From: Lanius collurio
Lineage: Eukaryota > Chordata > Aves > Passeriformes > Laniidae
Direction of reading: 5' to 3'
DNA length: 64,000 bases
NCBI GenBank assembly: GCA_020086605.1
Contig: JACBWW010000023.1
Location: forward strand, 1,305,063 to 1,369,062
Within the stretch, counting starts at the first letter, position 1. Every line of letters starts with the position of its first letter. Below are positions 52,901-64,000 of this stretch, piece after piece. The notes beneath the pieces were generated by a model that did no database searches, was not told the origin of the DNA, and saw nothing but the letters and a program-made list of their open reading frames with translations. The position numbers and the translations under genes were made by a program.

Positions 52901-55900
52901 AAAAACCATAAACAGATACATCTTAAGATCTTGCCTGGCTGGCAAAGCCACCTGTCTTTTTGCTCTTGTTAAAAAGTTCATACAAGGTCTTTGGGAAGTG
53001 TTTACCATGAGATATATTTTTCAGAGGAATTTGGTATTTGTGATGGTGATAATACGTTTCTTACCCTTTCATCTGTTTGAATCCAGAGCTTCCATTGGTG
53101 CCTGCCTTGTGACTAGAAGAAAATGAATTGGTGGATTCCTCTGAAATCCCTCTGGGCTGGTACAGATGCTGTAGGCTGACTGGTAGCTCCAGCACACGGG
53201 GTAAGGGTTCATTATTCGTAATATATGTAAACAACCCTCTCAGTGCTCTGAGGCAGCATCATGGTATAATTGCTAGATCACTTGCATCCTCCTCTTTCTG
53301 CTTCATCTGTAATTTAAATTATTATATAAAAGGATTTGTCAGTCCTGTTGATGCTCAGTATTTACATCAATCTCAGGAAGTTGTGTTTGCTGTTTGTTTG
53401 GTGTTTCTACCATAGTTTACTTGAAACAAATTTTAAACACACACACATTCAGTGCCATAAAACAAATCCAAGCACAGAACTCATTCCTGAAACTTAGTCT
53501 AAAAACGCCTAAAGCACACTGAATATTCATATCAGAAACCTTCTTACTGATGGATCAGTTCCACAGTTTCATAGATTCCCCCTTTATCCTTCCCTCTGAT
53601 GCAGAATATAAAACTATCTTTTGTTTTGTTGTCACTGCATATTGAAAATGGGATGTCAGGTTACCACTAAACATTTCCTAGAGTTTTTGTGACATGTTAC
53701 AAATGACAGCAGCTTCTAAGACTTGGGTGGATAGGAGGGATGATTAATAAGATATGGTTACTGGCACAGCAGTGAGGTGGAGTAGGTGTGACTAATTGTA
53801 TTCTGTGGGAACTTAATCAGAACCCTCTGGTTCATGAGCATGAAAGTATTTTGTATTCCTAGCATTTATAAGAAAGGACAACAGCATTTTAATGCAAATC
53901 TCCTTCAGGAAAATACAGGCAACAGTAGAAAACTAGAAATTTGGAATCAGTTACTTCATTGCCACTTTTGTTTTTCTGAGAATGAAATCTGCAGTGCACA
54001 TTAGAATGCTGTAGACTCAAATGCAATGGGAAATGATTATCATTTACAGACTTAAAACGTGTTGCAAAGGCCTAAAAGTACTACAGGGGACAGACAATGC
54101 ATTTGAGGATGCAGCTTCATTGCTTCGAAGGGACACCATTCTCCACAAAAGTCACAAAATATTACTGGGGGCAGAGAAGAAGGTTGTGAGCATACACAAA
54201 ATGAAACAAAACTAGTGTGTGTAAAATAACAGCCAATTTCATTTATTTGCTCAGTTTATCTATAGTAGCAACCAAAGCCCCAGTAGGCAAACAGCCTGGG
54301 TAACTGGTGTGGAGGAATGGATTCCACAGCTCTGCAAGGATTTCATGTGAAGCAATACCCTCTTACTGGGATTAGTTGCCTTACTCAAGACCAGGCTCAA
54401 AGGGATTTACAAAACCACTATACACCCTTATTCAGAGTCATACAGTAACTTCTTCATTGTTGTGTGGACAATATGCTGCATAAGAGAGACTTGTTTTTTC
54501 TCTTATATAGAAGAGAAAACACCCTTTCCTTAGAAAAATCATAGGGGACTAGTAACATGGGGATTAGCAGGCAGGATTACACAGTCTCAGCTGAAAGAAA
54601 TAGTGTATGACAACAGACAAAAAGTGTTAAATCCCTTTCAGGAAAAGGGATTATTAAGCCAACTGTTCTGCAAGTCAGGCCCACAGTTCCTGGTTCTTGG
54701 GCAACAAATATTAATTGTCAAATGCTGCTATTTAATATAAAATGTGCTCTCTTCAGTCATTTTCCTTTCTGCAATAAAACCAAGGCTAGATGACAAAAAG
54801 TATTTATCATATTTCAAAAGGGAACTTGGTTTGGCATTGGGCATGATGGTTTGTACAATGGTTTAGGAATACTGAGGGAAAGGATGTGCATTGGAGTGCT
54901 CTTAAACTCATAAAACTGCAGTGACTACCTTTATATGAAACAAGAAAATGTATGTATCAAGATGTAATGTATCAAGAAAAAATTAATATAGGGATGAAAC
55001 ACTAAGGAGTTTATTTTATTGCTGTCCTTGAGTGAGACAAAACACAGTAATTTCAAGAGCACTGTTTATACATGAAGGATAATCAGAGCTCAGGGATCTT
55101 TTTGTTTAGTTTCTTTAGCCCTTCATAGAATAAAGACATAGACTGTTTGAAGTGCTTCAATTACTTCAACATCAAATTTCAAAGAATCAAAATACAAAAG
55201 TTCAGTTTCCTAATCTATTTCCTCAATAAAAACACATCTTTCAAACAAGGCAACATTAACGTTTGGATAGCAAGCTCGTCAAAACACATGATCCCGCATT
55301 ACAGATGAGTATGGATATATATCTACATGCACATATATATAACTCCTTTGTTACATATTCATTTCCATTTCTCACCTTTCTGTTCCTTCAGTTTTCAAGT
55401 TTGAGCCAAAGGCATATCCTTGATCTGTTCTTGTTTAGCATTTCTGACTTTTAGTTCATATTTTTCTATCCTTTCTCTCAAACATCTGTAAATACAGAAC
55501 ATTAGCTGAGTATACAGCAATGCAAAATAACCAAATATCTGTAGAGATCACAGGTTATCCACAATAGTATTACAAGTATAAATTGAATAGATATTTCACA
55601 CATCATTCATAACATAGTTATTACTGTCTCCCCCTGCTCCCCAGTGAAAGGAAGCAACACTTCAAAGAGAAACTACCTTAGCAGTGTGAAATTCACATCT
55701 GCTCTAAGGCCATGCACTTAATTTCACATTTGATTTGAGTGTGACTCTATCACTTCCCTTCCAGCAGTACATATGACCTTTTTTAGGAATGACTGCATAG
55801 GAGAAACATGCTCCTTTCTCATAAGTGATTCTTTATGATACCTTTCCTCCACCCCTCCCAGCCGTGCCTTCATGTTTAAGCAGCTTCACTCTGAAGTTAC

Positions 55901-58637
55901 TACTGGTATGCAACTGCTGCTCATTGTGTAGCCCTTAATAATTGCTTTCCATTTGGACAATGCTGTTGTCATACACTCTGCGTAAGGCTACACCTTAAAC
56001 ACCTAATAAAATGAAGTTCATGTCACAACAGCAAGGATTACTTCTGAGCTGCTTGACTCAATGCAATTTTTTCATACGTTGGTTATGAATAACAAGTACT
56101 GCATAGGAGGGCTGTATCAGCTCTTCTCTTTTTCTCCTCATTACTCCTTGCTTTGAGTACACACACACACCAACATATGGCCACAGCTGCAGCCCACGTG
56201 CCTCAGTTTGATATCCTTGATATAACAAAAGGCATGACTGGCAGAAGTCTCTCTGAGGGTTCAGAAATTCAGGATATTTGTTCCCATTTGAAAATAGCAT
56301 GAAATTATATTTTAGCCATAATTCAGAAGACATCTTCTCAACAGGGCCTTTTTAAAGGGATGAGGATGTGCTACCACTGATGAAGAACACACAAACCAAT
56401 TCTGTGTATATCAAGTCAACTCCAGCATCAGGCTTCAGTCCGAAACTGGCTCATGACTGAATTTTTTTCTTGGGCATGCAAAGATTCCAAATGTGATGTA
56501 AACTGCATTGCTGCAAAAGATTTCTTAGCCTTTATCCAGTTTCTCAAGAAGTTTCACTGGGACATGACACGTATCAGATGTGAGGGCAGCATTCAGCACA
56601 GAGCTAACTTGTTGCATTCAAGTTCAACAATGCTTCCTGTTAACCGGCCTCAATGGAAGTCAGCAAATAAAAGACTCCCCTGGGCCTTGTAAAAATTCAT
56701 TTATTAGTCCCGAGTAGAACATGGGTGAATTCCTGTTGAAAGTTAAAGCTAAAGCTTTATTGTCATTACTTTTTATATCAATTTGCCATGTTATACTTCC
56801 TTTACTCCGGATCTATTCTAAATAAAGAATGCCTTGCTAGTGTCATATTTAATGTAACCTACTCCTTTGCAATATTTAGATGTATTTTATTCCACCACAG
56901 AAAGCTATGCAGTGGTTGTAGGTTTTAAGGACATTTGTTACATTTGCCTTCATTTTAATTTTGAACATTCCTAAAGTGTGTCCTTTGGCCACTGCTAAAG
57001 GGTAGAATTATATTAATGGAACATAACTGTCATTTAATCTCTGGAAGGCCACACACTGGCTTAGGTATGCAGTCAAATATGTTCTAAAAAGCTGCATTTC
57101 TGTTCAGCCATGTAACTATGAACCTCTTTCATGAGCTGCTCTACAAGATGGGAGTGACACAGTTTCCCACAGCAGTGCTCTGCAGTTACTGCTTCCCCTC
57201 CAAATCAAATAATGGTTTTCAACTGAACCAGCGTCTATTACTGAATTTTCTCTTCTGTACTCATTCAAAAAATATTCCTAATTTGTATGTTGTTCAAGAA
57301 ATTGTAGAAGTAACATTAACTTGACTACTTTTACAGTTGTACCACTGATCTAACACCATTCATACTTGCAAAGTCTGATGAATATATGATGAATTTCATG
57401 TGAAGAAATTCTAGCTTTTGTTTGTTTTACAAAGTATTATAAAAGAAATCTCTGCTCACAGTTTCACAACATCTTTTGTCTCTTCTTTCTCTTTGCTTCC
57501 TTCAACTTAATTATCATAATTCCCCTTAATGTCATGGGAAGATGACAGTCTAATTTTACCCAATGATTAGACTTTTCCCTTTCCCTCCACACTTGTGTGT
57601 TCTTTGGGCCAGTTTGAATTTTTTACCCTGGAGAGGAATATCAAAACAAGTAGATGTATCTAAAATGTACAGTAGGCATGTTCAAACAGTAGTAAGTCTC
57701 ACACTTCTTTTGCACTACAAAGAAAACCACAGGATAATAAACTCATCCAATTTTAAGTATAAAATATGTATGTTTATATACACGTAATAATGACATGTGG
57801 GAATCTGATACAAGACTTTCATAATACAGAGGTAATAGACAAAAGCCTTGAAAAGCCCTTGGATATTCTTTCCCTTTCCCTCTTTAAACAGGCATTTTTC
57901 TTTATAGCTCACCCAGACTAGGTCACCATTGAAAATGTACTTGGAAAGTGACTACACGACAAACTACAAGGCAAAAGGACAAACATACTCCTGCACCACT
58001 ATACAATTTGTCTCAATGAAGCAGGTGGAACAGAAGAATATTTTAATTTGTTAGGAAAGAAAAAAATCATAGTATTTTACTTGAAGTATAGTTAAAAAAA
58101 AAAAAAGAACATTCAGCAGTAGCAGTTAATAAAAACACTACATCCTGTATGTTAAATGGTAAATGTCCATTTATTTGTTCAGTGTAGCTTTCATCATTAT
58201 TACATTAACCCTCACAGTTGAGTAATAGAGCACCCTCTGCTTGAATATTTTCTATTATGTAGATCATGTAGTCAAGCTATGATCCAGAAGGAAAACACAA
58301 CCCAGCTCTCATGTGGCCTACAGCTAACATTTTTTCAAATTTTGTGTGACTTGTAACTAGCTAACACAGAAGTATGTTTAAATAGCTGGTCTGGCAAAGA
58401 CCTATTCAACCTCAGAGTAAGGAAAACATTTCCAGACCCAGTATAGATCACCAGGTTATATGTGACAACATATTCAACAGTCTCAGCAGCATTGCCAAGA
58501 GAATGCTGGACTAGAGTTTATGAAACTCCTAAATTCATAGTGAACTGATGCACTGCTCTGCCACTTTTCCCCCTTAGTGGGCCCTATAAGATGACTGCAA
58601 AACTGGCAGAGGGTGTTTAAGTCTCTTTGTGTCGTGT

Positions 58638-58705
58638 TTCATTGAATCGTAGAATCAAGGGAAATTTCTAAATCTTTAATATTGAGATGATACCTAAGTC
58701 TAAAA
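58638..58705 (-). mobile_element. Possible CR1 remnant
   Basis: TTGAATCGTAGAATCAAGGG, then TCTAAATCTTTAATATTGAG resembles a CR1 3' terminus with its ATTCTATG-like end. Strongly diverged. Confidence 0.4.
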
Positions 58706-60820
58706 CTTTAATGGTTTGAATAGTTAACAGACAACAGGCTCACACGACCACCTGCAAATTTGAGTTGAATTCTGAACTCTGTCCAGAAAAATCTGAAATT
58801 TGACACATGCCTTTTCAGGTAAAGCTCCTGAACACAACTTTTGAAGTTAAATACTACAGCTAAGCTGGTTTAACAGCTTGGCACTGCCAGGAGTGGGAAG
58901 CCCTTGTTGTTTCCCCACAATTCTTTTTCCCAGCTTCATGTATCCCATCTCTTTGTACCTGCTGTATTTGTGGTCAGACTCTGGCTGAGCCAAAACCACT
59001 TGTTAATTCACCAGTAAAACCCCTTTTAATCACCAACCAGGCTGACTTAGTTCTGTTACTGCCAGAGCCTATGCAAATGGAGGGGCCACAGTCAGGAGGA
59101 AGAAAAAGAGTCTCCTTTTAGCAAACCAGAAGACTGGCCAAAGCCATAATGAAGCCTCCCTCTTATTACTTACACAATTTAAAAAGCTGATTTTGTGTTT
59201 GTACGGAGGAGTTTAGAACTCATTTTGGCAAGCAAAATTTTTTGGGAGTTTTCAGAAGCCTTGACTCCCTAACTATTCTTTAGCTAAATTAAGTTGCGAT
59301 TTCACAACCTTTTTCTTTTTGACAGTTGGTTGGGGCCAGAAATGCCATTTTAACTATAAGCTGCTTTCACAAGTACTGCTGTGAAGAGGAATCATTATGA
59401 TATCACCTTTACAGGGACCTTCAAACAAATACTTCAGTGTGACAATAAGGTAATCACAGACTTAAAGAAATTCCTTGACTAATGTGCTGGGGCATACATT
59501 CTAGTCAGTTTAGTACAAACCATACTGATCTAAAGACAGAATAGTAATGTACTTCAGAAACATGTACAGGAGACAAATCAATAAAGTGACAATGAAGAGT
59601 AAGCAGCCAAATTCTTCATTAGTTAATGGGTTATGCACTCACAGCTACTTAGTAGTATTTTGAAAAACCCACAGCAACTATTTTAGCCTCTGGGTCTTTC
59701 AAATTTGGAATTTCACATTTTCAAATATTTCAAGAGTGACAGCTAGAGCATAGAAGAAGGAAAAAGCTGAGGAAAAAGAATAGTACAGTGCTATCCTTAA
59801 ACTTTTTATACCATCAATACCCAAGACAGAAAATGATCTTGAACAAGAATACCGGTGTTTGTTTCCCAGAATATCACAAAACCCAGATGCTATGAAGGAC
59901 AGATCTTTCCAGTGTATTGGATGCACAACCATATGTATTTTGAGTGTTCCTTTCAGAGAGTTCTGAACATGCATCTATAGCAGTATGAACAGGCATACCC
60001 TTTGAAACAGTTCCTTCTTTTATGTGTAACTTTAGTCAGCTACGGAGTGGTTCAGGTTTTCAAGAAAAAACTCTCATCTGATGGATGGAATTGTGATTTT
60101 ATAAATATCCTGTTTCCATGTGTTAACCAGCTTTGCTCATGAATAAATACCATGCAGCATTTTTCCTCCCCATCCCCACCTTTTAAGAACAAAAGCAGCC
60201 TCAGGCCATCGAGTCTTCCCCATCACCTCTTAATCTCTGAGAAACAGCTTCTTAATTGTTGCTTAACTAATGCAACATTTAACACCCGAGATGAATCAGC
60301 ACTGAGCTACAAGTAACCTTCTGACTACTTCAGCTCCACAACACTAAATTTATTGATAGAAGTGTCTGGACTTGGTGAGCTCCATTTTGGAGCCCACATT
60401 TGCATACGATACTTTCTCACCTCTTGTTCCTCTGAATCTGTCCCTAGATTCCAGCACACGCAGTTAATTTCTGTGATGTGGTGCATTCTGATTATCAGAA
60501 CTTATGTCATCAGTGTAGTTTTTGTTCTTATCTGGGCAAATCCTAGATGATGTTTGAAGTTTAGGGATTCAGGGTTTAGTACAATACTTACAGAAATTCC
60601 CTGTATGACCTTACCAAAGATCAAAAGGAAGCATTGTGTTGGTTGAGCTATTGAAGAGACAGCAGTTCCAGTTAGCAGGAAGTTTCTCTTTCTCATCTGA
60701 ACTAAACAAGAAACTCAAGTGGATGATAGAAACAAGAGGACAGGTTTGTTACAAAATCTTTCCTCAACAACATGAATATGTATTTCTATATACACACATT
60801 TTTAAAATGAATTATACAAG

Positions 60821-60853
<33 letters not shown>

Positions 60854-60854
60854 C
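60821..60854. repeat. Compound TA/CA dinucleotide repeat
   Basis: A TA run of about 23 bases passes directly into about five CA units, then CCCC. Alternating pyrimidine-purine microsatellite. Confidence 0.9.
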
Positions 60855-61509
60855 CCTTTTTTTCCCCAGCAGTTATTCATTGGGTGGACAAGGATGAAAT
60901 CCCTTGATATTTTTGCTGGAGTTCTACTTGTTCCTGTGTGCAAATTTTCTTTCTTTCCACTCCTCATTTTCCTCAAGCATAAATGGCCTATGTGTAATAG
61001 AAACAGCATCAGTCAGCAAGATCTTGTCTTCAAGCATTAACAATTTCAACCAGCAAAGAAAATTACCCAGAAATCAGAATTTTTTTTTTTTTTAATGAGT
61101 TTTTAAATTTCTATTCTTGTATTTCCCCTCTATCTCATCCAAGAACATATTGTCTTTTAGGTAAGTGCTCTGTGAACGTTTTCCTTCAGTCGTACACATG
61201 ATCTCATCCACCCTCCTCAAGAGGCCAAGGTGGGGCTGTGTTTATTGAGCAGCCTCTAGCGGTTCCCCAAGGAGCCACCCATGGCTGTAACTGTGCTGCA
61301 GAGGCAGCAGGTACCTGCTCACACCTCGCACAGAGAGCAGCTCAGAGAAATGCTCTGAAAATGTCATCTTGCCTACAACATTGAGAAAACTGTTGGGCCT
61401 TTCTTTAGCCATCTCTAGTTTAACAGAGAAATTCTTCTAGCAATGAAAAATCTTTCTTTAGAAGCTAATAATTGGAATAAAGCTTCCTATTACTGAGAGA
61501 TTCCTTAGG

Positions 61510-61740
61510 CTAATAAAGAGGTGGTCCCCGAGCAGCAGCAGTGTGAGCCAGCCTCCAGCTCCAGGGTTTTGTTCAGTGAGAGGCTGTGGTGGATGGCAGA
61601 GGATGGGAGTGATGGAGCTACCACTGAGCTGGCAGAGCTCATCCTGCTCAACTTAAACTGCTGTGGAACTGCCCCTGACCCAGCAGAGCCCAGGCTACCT
61701 GAGAGACCTGGAGGTGACCCCGGGGAAATAATCATCTGGG
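61510..61740. other. GC-rich anomaly of unknown nature
   Basis: About 220 bases clearly richer in G/C than the flanks, open in one frame on each strand (76 codons minus, 97 codons plus). On the minus strand CAGGTCTCTCAG looks like an acceptor. Neither translation is recognised. It could be an exon of an unseen gene or lncRNA, a pseudogene fragment or an unknown repeat. Confidence 0.3.
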
Positions 61741-64000
61741 CAAGATGGGGATCTCAATTAGTGTCTTACAAAAAACAGTCATACACTTTATACAACATAC
61801 TTAATATAATATAAAAAATGTCCAGCATATGAAAGACTGAGTATCTATTAATAAAGAAAAAAAATATAAAATTTATTGCAAATTATTTTAAATGGTTTCC
61901 ATTGTTTATAATTATAAAATTAATTATAAAGGCTTTGTAATTGTTGCCACTGCTTATGTTTAAATACATAAACCTCGTGCTCTCATTTTCTGTTAGCTTG
62001 AAAACTTAATGTAAAGAACTTCAAGCTTACACAGAAATTTTGGGCTCTGAAATTTATGAACCCTTATCTAACTATTTTGTGATGATAGACTGATATTAAT
62101 TAATTTTTTCCAACGTTTACTACCAGCTTTTTCCACTAAATATCAAGAAAGAAAGATTCAGCAGCATATTTATTAGTTCACATGTAAAAATTAGTGACCA
62201 TCACAGCAAAAAAAAAGAGCTATATTTAAAGTACCTACTTAATTCCTCTGGCAACTGAAAACTTTAAACTCCAAAAGCTCCAACCACTTTTTTCAGCCTG
62301 GGTAGGATTCTGAGAAAATATTTTTCAGCTGATTCTCTGCATTTGCATCCTAAAACTACTGTTGAAGCTCTTCCCAGCAGTAATTAATTCCTCAGTGCAA
62401 CGGGCATGTTTTCACTACAGCCTGAGATCCGCCAACCCTGCCCCGAGGGGAGAACAGCTGCCCCACCTGTCAGCATGCAAATATGTTTGGTATGCCCAGT
62501 CACATTCACGGCAAAGCCTGCGATCCCACTAACAGAAAGATTAAGGTTTCCTATTACTTTGAGGCACATTTTCAGGAGATCAAAACAATGGACTAAAGGG
62601 ATACTCTGAAACTAGGAAACCAAATTTGCAAGATTTTACACTTCTACCAAAGATACTTTGAATCCCTAAAAAAAAAGTAATCTTTTTGAATTTCTGAAAT
62701 TCAGTACAGTGTGGGCTGTGATTTTTTTTTTTTTCAAAATGCAAAATGATTTTTGGGTGACAAAAGCTTCATGATTTTAGATCATTTAATAACGTTCTGA
62801 AATAACATCTCATAAATCCAAGATCCTGAAATAATTTCTGAAGTCTTATTTATGCTACGTTAAAGAGTATTTCTGTAGTCATTGCTTTGTTCTTATTTCT
62901 TGGTATCCCAGACTGGTAGACTGGGATATCCTCACAAGGTGGGAAGTGCTAGGAAAGTTTGTCATCCAAGATCTGAGAAACAAATTGATTAAATATCTGA
63001 ACTCTCAAGAAATTGTGGGATGCAAATGGGATCATGGAACAAAAAACTCTTCAATAGTCTTCTCTACAGAATGGCAGTGTCAAGGTTTTGCATCCTTCTA
63101 GTCTGGGCAACCCAGGAGTTCACCCTCCAGAACTGTGTGGTTTGGAACAAACAACCCCAAATGTGCTTGTGTCCTTTGTTTATTTGGCAATGTTAAAATT
63201 CCCTTTTTTTTTATCTTTCTCATTGCCATTTATCCCCAGTCAAACCACATGCATTTGCCATTCTTCTTCCTTTCTTCCCAATAAAGATGAGGGGCAGCCT
63301 GGGTAAGATGGCACCTGCTGTAACTGCAAGCATTAGTGCTGTTCTTAGGATAACACAGGAATATGCATCCCAACTACTGAAGCTTGGTTAGGGCAAACAT
63401 GGAGCCTTCACTAGCAAAATGCAACTTGTTATGCATATTTTTTATCCTATCCTGAAGACCTACACAAGAAAGTGCTTTTCTGTGGTGTAAAATTACATTC
63501 TTAAAGGCTGAATCTGTCTATAGAGGAAATAAAGCATAATGTGTAATTGTCCAGGCTGGATTTAACTTCCACATCCTTTAAGCTTCATCTCTCTGCTGAT
63601 GCTGAAAATCAAAGGGCCAGTTCAGACAGATTTTTTTTCATCAAAAAAACTGAAGTATGAGTGATATCCATGAAAAATTTTTAGTGATACACTGGATTGT
63701 AATCAACTGACTGATTCCAGTTAGAGAACTTTCTCACTAGCAATGATATGTTCTTATACCTCCTGCCCTTCAAACTGGTAGATTGATATTTGTGATGATG
63801 ATGATGAAGCATTTACTTAAACTTCTGAATGGAATAGATATAATTTTAGAGGACAGTGAAAAGAAATAACCTGTGTAAATGTGTATGGTCTATTTGCAAA
63901 TATACCAAGAAGAAAACAGAAAGTATGTGTAAGAAAACCATGCAAACAGTGTTACAGTTCTGCTTCTTTTTCTATAGTTACCTGATTGATCATCTTGATA
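61741..64000. other. Upstream intergenic DNA, nothing firm
   Basis: Mostly AT-rich. A less AT-rich patch at about 62390-62560 includes a POU octamer ATGCAAAT and might be a conserved non-coding element, which cannot be judged without alignment. No gene is recognised up to the window end. Confidence 0.4.

Larger units (their letters stand above)
52901..61500. other. Upstream intergenic DNA
   Basis: AT-rich sequence with a possible CR1 remnant (58638-58705) and the TA/CA microsatellite at 60821-60854. Open frames are short and resemble no known protein. Confidence 0.5.

Noticed and set aside
55120..55190. TTCATAGAATAAAGACATAG and following bases as a CR1 tail
   Set aside because: Too short and diverged to separate from chance.

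Overview
The window is vertebrate nuclear DNA, most likely from a bird. It is AT-rich, intron-dominated, and carries several degraded fragments that resemble the 3' ends of CR1 LINEs (the main avian/sauropsid retroposon). It also has A/C-rich low-complexity tracts and one 342-base assembly gap inside a GGGAA repeat.

One protein-coding gene is recognisable: ESRP2 (epithelial splicing regulatory protein 2), on the minus strand. Its start codon is at 43695 and its last coding exons are at 5289-5378 and 2265-2423. I placed 14 shared coding exons plus two alternative terminal exons by reading splice sites and keeping the frame. The junction phases agree throughout, giving proteins of 706 or 729 residues. 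The paralogue call rests on ESRP2-type segments ([50 protein letters not shown]). The protein has a conserved N-terminal domain, three complete RRMs (about residues 227-302, 327-408 and 447-527), a Pro/Ala-rich linker, and the first half of a fourth RRM encoded by exon 14.

The main discovery candidate is the 3' end. Exon 14 can join in phase 0 to exon 15a, the vertebrate-typical short tail ending PKEWVCL, which leaves the fourth RRM truncated. It can also join to a distal exon 15b, whose 52 residues look like the missing second half of that RRM (strands 2-4 and helix 2). The choice of terminal exon would therefore switch a fourth RNA-binding domain on or off. Other splicing features are a likely U12-type intron 4 (GTATCCTT donor), tandem GTAAGT donors 12 nt apart at exon 12 (CKLP in or out), and a poor GTTGTA donor after exon 10.

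Layout: 1-2264, probable 3' UTR/3' flank of ESRP2; 2265-43695, ESRP2 coding span, including an 18.3-kb intron 2 (24208-42546); about 43190-44480, a split CpG-rich promoter region with CCAAT boxes and an AP-1 site; 44500-64000, about 19.5 kb of apparently gene-free upstream DNA with repeats, a candidate regulatory cluster at 52.1-52.9 kb and a GC-rich anomaly at 61.5 kb. No RNA genes, CRISPR arrays, intact mobile elements or second protein-coding genes were seen.
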